Of a stretch of DNA of 64,000 nt, positions 56,700 through 64,000 are shown piece by piece. The notes beneath the pieces are model-generated. The model was not told where the DNA came from and searched no databases. It was given only the letters and a program-made list of their open reading frames with translations. A program made the position numbers and the translations under genes. The DNA comes from Piezodorus guildinii (taxonomy: Eukaryota > Arthropoda > Insecta > Hemiptera > Pentatomidae), in assembly GCA_023052935.1 (NCBI GenBank), contig CM041293.1, forward strand, positions 55,850,725 through 55,914,724, given 5' to 3'. Position 1 is the stretch's first letter. The number at the start of each line of letters is the position of its first letter.

Positions 56700-57379
56700 C
56701 TCATTGAGATATGATGTATATAAATTGGAGAATTAAAATAAATTCCAACAAATCCAGCAAATTACCTTTACCCTTCGTCGTAAATCTATGACATCCTGCC
56801 CTACAGTCTCCTTTAATATCATCCCGCTAGTTGCTGTTGAACAGACCCGATATCTAGGATTCCACCTTGACAAACTCCTTACTTAGAACCCTCATACAAG
56901 ACTGAAACGACAAGAAACTGCTCGACGTTTTTGGCTACTCCAACATTTACTAGACAAACACGTTCTTATCTTCCACTTAACTACATGACTATCAAACGAC
57001 CTATATGGACTTACGGAGTAGAGCATTACGGGGGAGGGGGGCTCTACTAAACCATCAAATTCTTCCCGTATCCAATCCCTACAACACAAAATCCTTCGTA
57101 AAATCCTTAATGCTTCTTACCTTGTAACGAATTAACTGATCCATAAAGACCTTAATATTCTACATGTTGCTTATTTGGCCCGAACCAGATATCATTCCTC
57201 CCATGACAAACTCTATTCCCACTCTAATCCTCTAGTTTCAATCCTTTCCTCCTCTTCAACTCCTGATAATCTTCCGGAGTCTGAAAAGGAGATGGCACTG
57301 AGACCTTCAAGTTTAAAATATTTTTAGAGTGCCTATAATAGTTTCTCTATATGCCTTTTTATATTTTACTCACATTTAC
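55515..57379 (+). repeat. 0.93-kb tandem duplication holding a Jockey fragment
   Basis: Unit 1 is 55515-56440 and unit 2 is 56441-57379. Each begins GCTAAGCCTATTATTATT, the last bases of the RTE copy, and ends CTCACATTTAC. The units differ in (AT)n and (GAA)n length and by very few other bases (TCCCAGC against TCCAGC). The matching minus-strand frames inside (56150-55953 and 57089-56892) are shadows. Confidence 0.95.
55690..55757. repeat. (AT)n microsatellite in unit 1
   Basis: A TATATA run with two TATTATAT interruptions; the counterpart in unit 2 is 56618-56695 and longer. Confidence 0.9.
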
Positions 57380-57450
57380 TGGTCTTATTATATTTTAAAG
57401 TTGTAAATTCTAAAAAATAAAATAAAATTTTAAAAAATACCACAATTCGA
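55770..57450 (+). mobile_element. Jockey-like reverse transcriptase C-terminal relic (in both units)
   Basis: In each unit frames give NWRIKINSNKSQQITFTLRR, then VAVEQTRYLGFHLDKLLT, a stop, then RLKRQETARRFWLLQHLLDK, and later IQSLQHKILRKILNASYLV and ARTRYHSSHDKLYSHSNPL. These are the WRIKINPNKS, YLGIHLDRRLTW and QxFQSKxLRxIxNAPW blocks of Jockey elements. The 3' UTR and an A-rich tail continue after unit 2 to about 57450. It is dead (several stops). The original copy preceded the duplication. Confidence 0.85.
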
Positions 57451-57454
57451 AGAC

Positions 57455-57986
57455 AATATAATACTAATAATAATAATAATAATAATAGGCTTACCGAACC
57501 CGAAGATTCGATGCCGATACCACCACATTCCGCCTACACAGACTCGTCCAATGTTCACCATTCAAGCCCAAGCTCCCGAGATCAGCCTTAACGCAATCCT
57601 TCCATCTCCGCTTCGGCTTACCTTTCGGATCAGCAAATACCAACTTTCTCGGAATCCGCTCGTCATCGAGCCCAACAACTTTACTCGCCCATTTGATTCT
57701 CCGCGATGCAATTAGTTCAATTATATTCACAGGATACAAGCTCCGCAATTCCGCGTTGTGCAACCTTCTGACTCCCCAGTGGCCTCATCTCTCTTCGGAC
57801 CAAATATTTTACGCAATACCTTATTTTCGAAAACCTTAAGCCGTTATTCATTCCTCAAAGTAAGCGGCCACGTTTCACATCCGTAAAGAACCGTTGGAAG
57901 AATAATAGTTTTATAAATTCTAATCTTTAAGTTTTTAGATAGAAGCCGCGACCTAAGTAACTTAGCAACTGAAAATATAATACTAA
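57455..57986 (-). mobile_element. RTE-type retrotransposon, 0.5-kb 5'-truncated copy
   Basis: A 13-bp direct repeat (AATATAATACTAA) lies at 57455-57467 and 57974-57986. Between them, on the minus strand, is the C-terminal coding part of the RTE family ending in (ATT)n. A 12-bp in-frame loss removes the GRRP residues (ADPKGKPKRRWKDC), and one base is missing near the EFRRLHNAE block. Confidence 0.92.
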
Positions 57987-57989
57987 AAG

Positions 57990-58199
57990 TAATAAAAATC
58001 TAATTATAATTAATTTATTTAAAGGATTAATTGAGTATTAAAACCGATAAGACATATATAGGAAATTACGATATTACTGCGATTTTATTAAGTATTTTTT
58101 TTCTAGCTTTTTCTATATTCCTCATCCATAGTTTTCGAAAAATGAACATTTCAACATGGAAATGACTACTGTCACAATTTTAATGCTGAACCCAACTCG
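57990..58199. other. AT-rich, nothing recognised
   Basis: No features seen. Confidence 0.4.
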
Positions 58200-58400
58200 A
58201 CAGATAACAACTAGCGGTGGCTGGGAGATAGTATTTATTCCCTAAAGGGTTAGGTACGGCCACCCTCCCAGAGCTGAGGGGGCGGCCATATTGGTCACGT
58301 GCCCCCGTGTTCTGTTAATTTACCTCATGCGAACGATCAGCAATCAGTTGGGTGTAAACTTGTAAAAGGCCCTCCGTGGCGACATGCACCTGGTTAGTGG
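58200..58400. promoter_or_regulatory. Promoter-like GC patch with CCAAT, E-box and GCCAT words
   Basis: Within about 20 bp there are GGCGGCCATATTGG (Pho/YY1-like GCCAT; inverted CCAAT at 58291-58295) and CACGTG (58297-58302), in a GC-rich island surrounded by AT-rich DNA. On the minus strand it would lie far upstream of the Y-box exons, but no exon connects it. Confidence 0.3.
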
Positions 58401-60039
58401 AGATAACTTCATCAACACAATAACCCAATCAGGCAAACCGCGCAAAATGGATTGCAAGCGTTATCGATATAGTACAACGACTATTGAGTTCAAAATCTAT
58501 ACTTTCTACGAATTTCTCCAATTTTAATAAACTATATAAATAATCAAAATAAAATTATAAATAATTGATCAGAAACAAAACATAAAACTTATTTCTTTGG
58601 TCACATCATTTTTAATTTTTTTTTTTTACTTTAAACGAACCTTATGACGTTGGAAAATGGACCAACCTTTAAAATATTCACTTTCTAACAAGGATTCACC
58701 TTCACACCTAAACTATAATTAGTTGAGAATAACCCACACAAACTGCATATGATCGGAGTACTTGAGCATTTAAACTAAACAAAGATAAATATGGCTGAAG
58801 TTTCCGAGCAGAACTGGGTGCGGATAAGATAAAAAACAAAGCAGCAGATTCAGGCTTCATTGGACATCTGAAATGGCTAACTACTGGAACGTCTTTGAAG
58901 TAGGGACGTTGGACACCAACAATGAGACCACAACTTTATAAAAATCGCAATATACGATTTTTTTTTTTTTTTAGGAACAAATGGTGATAGTTTGGAGCAT
59001 TCTAGATAAAAAACGATTACCTTATTATTTAGACCAGTGTTTCTTAACAAAAGTTCTTCTCGAACCCCTGCATCTCTGCACTTCCATGACTACTGAAACT
59101 AATGACTAGTAGACCTAAATCGTTATCAATCATGCAATTCGAATATTTGAGATCTGTGAGTTAACCCATGTAGCCTATTATGCAAGGTAAGGTGAGAAAA
59201 TAAATAAAACTAGTTGATGTATAAAGTAATAATACATTATAATTTGACAGTAAGGACGTATTTTGTAGTCGACCTAATTGGTAAATAATTTATCGACTAG
59301 AAAATCTCAGCGAGGATGATATGGTGTAGTCTCAATATCTGTTCCGTTATATCGTGAAATAATCTGCACTATACTGCATTGTCATTGTTATGCGCCAAAA
59401 AACTGGAAGCATAAAGATCGACCGCTTAAGAAAGACATTTTGCTCGGAGCTATAAGGGAAATGCCAACATCACACACAAGTCCATTTGCATAAAAAATAT
59501 CACGGATGACCACATTGAAATAAATTATTTGTATTTGCAAAAAAATAAAATAATACGTTTTTTTTGTGAAAAGAAGTTGAGTCCGGAATTTCGAACTTGG
59601 TACACGTGGGGCGTGTAAACAATGAATCATGACATAAAATTGCATATTATTAACAAACCTGTTTCGCCGTTTAGTGAAATATAGCAGATACCTATATCAA
59701 ACCACACGATGTAATTACCAGTTGATTAGATAGGACCTCTAAACAAATCATATACGTGTAAGTAATTCATAGAACAATTAAAATTGTTAAAACGAACGAG
59801 GGACTAAGACTGATTATTGTACATGGAGTTTCATTGAGAGGGTGCAGCTGGCAGAGCAGAGAGCTAAATATACCCGTTACAATTGCGAACGAGTTAATAG
59901 AGAGAGATAAAGGGCAAAAATAAAGAGGACCTCTAGGCATGCGGTTCAAAGGCTCGGGTACAACGACACCCTCCTGAAGTAGCGCCAACTCCACGAGGAT
60001 TGTTGGGGTTGGGCCATCTCGAAAAGTCTGGCAACGGCG
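58401..60039. other. No gene recognised
   Basis: Open frames of 85 and 75 codons on the minus strand (59645-59388, 59994-59767) show no motifs and are probably chance. Confidence 0.4.
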
Positions 60040-60174
60040 TCTGTCACCAACCTCTATAAATAACTCTCCACTTCCTAGCAGCAGCGCTGTCTCAAATCAT
60101 ATAATTAAATATCCTAATACCTCACAGCGGGTTAAGGTTCACCTTGCAGATCTGGATGGACGACACCCAAGAGG
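60040..60174 (+). promoter_or_regulatory. TATA-containing region with a possible first coding exon
   Basis: TATAAATA lies at 60055-60062 in a GC-richer patch. Downstream, an ATG at 60156 gives MDDTQE and meets GAG followed by GTATGT, a good donor. This could be the first exon of a plus-strand gene beyond the window or a chance match; no second exon was found. Confidence 0.25.
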
Positions 60175-60249
60175 TATGTTTATGACGTCGGCATGGGACT
60201 GTCGGGGTCGCTATCGTAATGAATATGTAATTATTCTTAAAAATGTGAT

Positions 60250-60830
60250 ATCATATCCTGATACGTCAGACCTACCTGATAATGATCACACTTTACTAGC
60301 CATTTTTGCATACTATACATCACTAATGACATCCCTCCAAATCCCATTTTTGGCATAGTTTACATTGCATAACCACCTTGACGGTTTATTTAGTTGGTAT
60401 ACAAGTTGGAAAGTAAAAATGAATACAGCAAAGAATGAGTTCATTGGTTTACGCCCGACCATGGTAAATGGTATAGCAGTTCATTTCAACAATACATCGT
60501 ACCTACTCCAGAGCAAGTACGATATCTGGAATATATTTAGACAAAACACTGATCTGGAGGACCAACTTCAGACTTAGGAGAAAACAGCAACAGAAAAAAG
60601 AGGAAATTTATCAGCAAGAAATTAACACATATTCCAGCTTCAGCCAGTTCAATCCTTAATTAACAACAAGGATCGACACATTCATTTAAAGCGGTGATAT
60701 GCCTGGATATGAGTTATCTTAATTTGACGTGAAGCAGACACAATATTTTCCCAGAAAATCGCAATGCAATTATCAGGACTAGGTTGCCAACTGATGCAAC
60801 AAAAAAAATAATACGAAAGAAGAAAACAAG
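60250..60830 (+). mobile_element. Jockey-like reverse transcriptase relic
   Basis: Frames give NDHTLLAIFAYYTSLMTSLQ, then LHNHLDGLFSWYTSWKVKMN, then TAKNEFIGLRP and IAVHFNNTSYLLQSKYDIWN. This corresponds to the ADDTA, LQxHLDxLxxWxxxWRIKIN and YLGIHLD blocks of Jockey. It is upstream, in element order, of the segment kept at 55.8-57.4 kb. It has many stops. Confidence 0.75.
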
Positions 60831-60887
60831 TAGCTGACGATAATATATAATAAATAATTATTATACCTTAGGAGCCCATGACTCTTT

Positions 60888-61750
60888 TAAACTTTCACTT
60901 ACCTACAGTTGAAATATGTTAACATTTTCTCATTCGATTTTTCGCCGGAAATACATGTTTTAGGGTCCCCTGAGTCCAAATGTCCAAGTACCGCAAAAAG
61001 GTCTGTCTGTGTGTTCGTATGTTGTAAGTCTGGTGAGAAAACCAGTCGTATGAAACTTAAAATTCATATTTAAAAGAACAATAAGCCCGAGATGTTACAG
61101 CGACTTTTTTTATCAAAATCAGCTAACCAGAAGAACCACGTTATACCATGTATTTTGGACATTTTTACACGATTGTCTCATAAACGACGCTAACGATTTT
61201 GGTTAAAGTCGCTATATTGATGTAAAAATTAATGGGCTTTAATTTGATGTAGGTTTTATTCTGATTGAAATAGTCCAACAAGGCTTAAATGCTGATATTT
61301 TAATTTTTTTTCCTCTAAAGTACCTTTAATTTAGTATATTTCAAAAACTTAGGCACATCATCTTGTTAGAATTGATAAATAACTGCTAAACATATAAGTT
61401 GAGCGAATTTGATAAACAACTAAAGGGGAAAATTTCAAAAATATTTTTAATGCAATTATAGTATTTTCGAACACAATAATAGTAATATAGATGTATAATA
61501 TACCGTATGTATAATATTGGATAGCTAAAGATTTTAGACAAAATATTAGATAATACACGGAATTATAAAAGTTAATGTAGAGTGATGATGAGCCGATGAA
61601 ACTGATTGTTGTAGATAAAAATATAATAGATTATTTAATAAAAAACCTTTCTATTGAAATTTAATTTAATTAATTCTTTATTTAAAAGTTCTTAAATTTA
61701 TTTTAACAACGGAGGTAAATGAAAGCAGTGAGTTGCGCGCACCAGATTAT
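60888..61750 (+). repeat. RepD, full-length reference copy
   Basis: It starts CTTTCACTTACCTACAGTTG and ends CAACGGAGGTAAATGAAAG, then GCGCGCACCAGATT. The ends are inverted over about 25 bp. AGGGTCCCCTGAGTCCAAAT and AATAAGCCCGAGATGTTACA are shared with the 44.7-kb copy. No ORF of note. Confidence 0.75.
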
Positions 61751-62480
61751 GATTAATTTGTAATCTCTATGTCTCGATCTAAGAACTTGATAGTTGCAAC
61801 ATCACATGAAACAATAAACACAACTTTTGGTCACGAAAACAAGGATGCGAGGCCTTTCTATTTCTTCGTAAATAACATATATAAAGAATGAGTTGCCACG
61901 TGTTTCCAATAATACTCCTCAAATAACATACACTCTAATTATACAGTAAATAAGTTTTAGAAACGTTTACTGAGGTTTTTTTTAAATACCACTTCTCCAC
62001 CAACTAAACTACAATACAGAAAACACAAAATAGACATTAGGAGAACCTCGGAGGACACAAAACATTTTAACAATAGGGTAAGGGTAACAGAGTTTACAAC
62101 TCCTTGGAAAAGAGAGGAAATGAAATGTAAATGCGGTATCCTACTGTATATTGATTCCGCTCCAATATCATACACACACGTTACACGGCTCAATATCCCT
62201 TATGTTAAGAGCTCGAGGCCTAAGACCGATATGGCGAGGGGCATAAAACGGCACATGCCAAGGAGATAGGATTCTGAATTGACTAAAAGGGAACGGAAGT
62301 GTCATATTTAACTATACCCGTGTACTCATGGCTAAGGTATGCCAAAAGAAGAATCGAGTAGGCAGTGGGCAGCAGAGTCACGTTTTATGTCTTAGAAAGC
62401 AGTAACAGAGTTATTGCCGAAATATTTCAAATGGCGTAATTAAAAATGGAATGCCGTTTGAGTTGAGGAGGTCGCAGTGT
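61751..62480. other. No gene recognised
   Basis: A 78-codon minus-strand frame (62193-61957) has no motif. Nothing else stands out. Confidence 0.4.
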
Positions 62481-62499
62481 AAGGGCCACAATTGGCCAG

Positions 62500-62600
62500 T
62501 CTTTCAAGTTAATCAATCTCAAGATTACAAATAGGGAAGGTCCCGGGTTCAAACCCGCAGGAAGGTGACAAATCCTTAGGACGGATTTTGATACGGTTTT
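62500..62600 (+). repeat. Possible SINE family B head
   Basis: GGTCCCGGGTTCAAACCCGC is a good B box, and ACAAATCCTTAGGACGG recalls the next block of family B. The A-box part is not recognisable. Confidence 0.4.
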
Positions 62601-62747
62601 CATCATCATTTAGGACATTCTTTCCTGAAGGTTTATAAGTAAAATACGTTGAAATTAAGCTTTCCATTAAACGGGAAAAACAAGCAATGCATCAAAAAAT
62701 CATTCCTGAAATATCAGTAGTGAAATAGGCTTATGATATACCGTTAG

Positions 62748-64000
62748 AATAATAATAATAGGCTTACCGAATCCGAAGGTTCGATGCCGATACCACCAAA
62801 CTTCGCCTGCATAGACTCGTCCAATGTTCACCGGTCAAGCCCAAGCCCCCGAGATCAGCCTTAATGCAATCCTCCCATCGACGCTTCGGCCTACCTTTCG
62901 GACGCCTACCAGTCGGTTCAGCGAATACCAACTTTCTCGGAATCCGTTCCTCACTAAGCCCAACAACTTTACGCGCCCATTTGAGTCTCCGCGATGCTAT
63001 CAACTCAATTATATTCACAGGGTACAAACTCCGCAATTCCGCGTTATGCAACCTTCTAAACTCCCCAGTGGCCTCATCTCTCTTTGGACCAAATATTTTA
63101 CGCAATACCTTATTTTCGAAAACCTTAAGCCGCTGTTCATCCTTTAAAGTAAGCGGCCACGTTTCACATCCGTAAAGAACCGTTGGAAGAATAATAGTTT
63201 TATGAATTCTAATCTTTAAGTTTTTAGATAGAAGCCGCGAACTAAGTAACTTAGCAACTGAATAATAACACGCATTTCCCACCTTTAACCGGGACTTTAT
63301 TTCTTCCTGTATTTCATTTTTTCTAGTTATAATTGAACCTAAATACTTGAATTTCTCTACGTGTTCCAAAGTATGACCTGATACATCAATATCACCAAGA
63401 TCGACACCGTTTCTGCTACTGATCATATACTTCGTCTTATCGGTATTTAATTCGAGTCCTATTTCTTTACCGGTTTTTATTAACACACTTGTATTTAGTT
63501 GTATGGTTTCCGTGTCTTCACCTAGCAGTACCAGATCATCGGCATACCCCAAAACCGGAATCTTGTCACCCATATTTAAGCCTTTCTCGGTACACATCAC
63601 CTTTTCTATGACATATTCTAAAGCTATATTAAATAACACAGGTGAAAGGGAGTCACCCTGTTTCAAACCCGATCGCACCTCAAATCTCTCGGAGTAATTA
63701 TGACCGATTCTAACTTTATGGAATGTTTCCGACAAACACATCTCTACTAGGTTTACTAACTTTCTAGGTATTCCCTGTTCAATCATGATGTTATATAGCT
63801 TCTGACGGTCTATTGAATCATAAGCCTTTTTAAAATCGATATAAAGTTGATGGACTACACCGTTGTATTCCAATTTTTTCTCTAATATTTGACGTAAGGA
63901 AAATATTTGTTCAATAGTCGACCGATTCCGCCTAAAACCACATTGGTAATCTCCGATAATTTCCTCAGCGTATTCCGTTATTCGACTAGTTAGAATTGAC
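62748..64000 (-). mobile_element. RTE-type retrotransposon, young copy cut by the window edge
   Basis: On the minus strand the element ends at 62748 with (ATT)n after the stop codon. It is almost identical to the 35-kb copy along all 1.25 kb in view. The 5' part and right-hand target duplication lie beyond base 64000. Confidence 0.95.
62764..63999 (-). CDS. RTE reverse transcriptase, C-terminal part, open reading frame
   Basis: Open from the window edge (in frame at 63999) to the stop at 62764, with no internal break. It contains [29 protein letters not shown] (motif A), [10 protein letters not shown] (motif B), [20 protein letters not shown] (motif C, intact where the 35-kb copy is shifted), and the C-terminal [14 protein letters not shown] block. 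An internal ATG at 63873 is not the real start. This may be an intact, potentially active copy, or the active donor's close relative. Confidence 0.93.
   Translation of the reverse strand, partial: SILTSRITEYAEEIIGDYQCGFRRNRSTIEQIFSLRQILEKKLEYNGVVHQLYIDFKKAYDSIDRQKLYNIMIEQGIPRKLVNLVEMCLSETFHKVRIGHNYSERFEVRSGLKQGDSLSPVLFNIALEYVIEKVMCTEKGLNMGDKIPVLGYADDLVLLGEDTETIQLNTSVLIKTGKEIGLELNTDKTKYMISSRNGVDLGDIDVSGHTLEHVEKFKYLGSIITRKNEIQEEIKSRLKVGNACYYSVAKLLSSRLLSKNLKIRIHKTIILPTVLYGCETWPLTLKDEQRLKVFENKVLRKIFGPKRDEATGEFRRLHNAELRSLYPVNIIELIASRRLKWARKVVGLSEERIPRKLVFAEPTGRRPKGRPKRRWEDCIKADLGGLGLTGEHWTSLCRRSLVVSASNLRIR

Noticed and set aside
55690..56700. CRISPR-like or satellite array
   Set aside because: The repeats are simple (AT)n and (ATT)n runs plus one two-unit tandem duplication; there are no spaced short repeats.
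55953..57089. Two identical 65-codon minus-strand ORFs
   Set aside because: They look like a duplicated gene but are the antisense of the Jockey relic in the two tandem units.
44562..64000. Search for the first cold-shock exon (WFN motif) of the Y-box gene
   Set aside because: No minus-strand exon coding the expected WFN and RNP1 region was found by eye; it is taken to lie beyond the window.

Overview
The window is AT-rich, repeat-dense eukaryotic nuclear DNA. GT-AG introns, an arthropod-type Y-box protein gene, RTE, Jockey and mariner relics, tRNA-derived SINEs and long (AT)n tracts all point to an arthropod, most likely an insect. I cannot name the species. There are no bacterial operons, rRNA genes, functional tRNA genes or CRISPR arrays.

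Two host genes can be built exon by exon, and they converge tail to tail. (1) On the plus strand, 3673-14921, six exons give a 251-residue protein with one C2H2 zinc finger, split between exons 3 and 4, and a basic nuclear-localisation-like tail. (2) On the minus strand, 44562-22656, seven exons encode most of a Y-box/cold-shock-domain RNA-binding protein (ypsilon schachtel/YBX family). Its start and the first half of the cold-shock domain were not found and probably lie beyond base 64000, so the gene would span more than 41 kb. All splice phases of both models join without a break.

The rest is mostly mobile DNA. The youngest family is an RTE-type non-LTR retrotransposon with an (ATT)n 3' end. 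A full-length 3.2-kb copy (35019-38242) has a 13-bp target duplication but one frameshift. A second copy runs off the right edge (62748-64000) and is open there. Three 5'-truncated copies (11.3-12.3, 55.1-55.5 and 57.5-58.0 kb) have readable target duplications, and several relics are older. Other RTE-like, Jockey-like and mariner remnants are scattered through the window. Three tRNA-derived SINE families (called A, B and C here) recur on both strands.

The less ordinary items are: a short non-autonomous LTR element with a single 256-codon ORF (27147-29729); two hairpin elements flanked by 15-16-bp direct repeats (7.8 and 19.5 kb), one carrying a hammerhead-like core; a 0.93-kb near-identical tandem duplication joining an RTE tail to a Jockey fragment (55.5-57.4 kb); a 302-bp tandem duplication (13.9-14.5 kb); an inverted-repeat element split by an RTE insertion (11.1-13.0 kb); and two interspersed families with inverted ends, MITE-X and RepD (my names). 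The full RTE copy and the LTR element both lie in Y-box introns, antisense to that gene.
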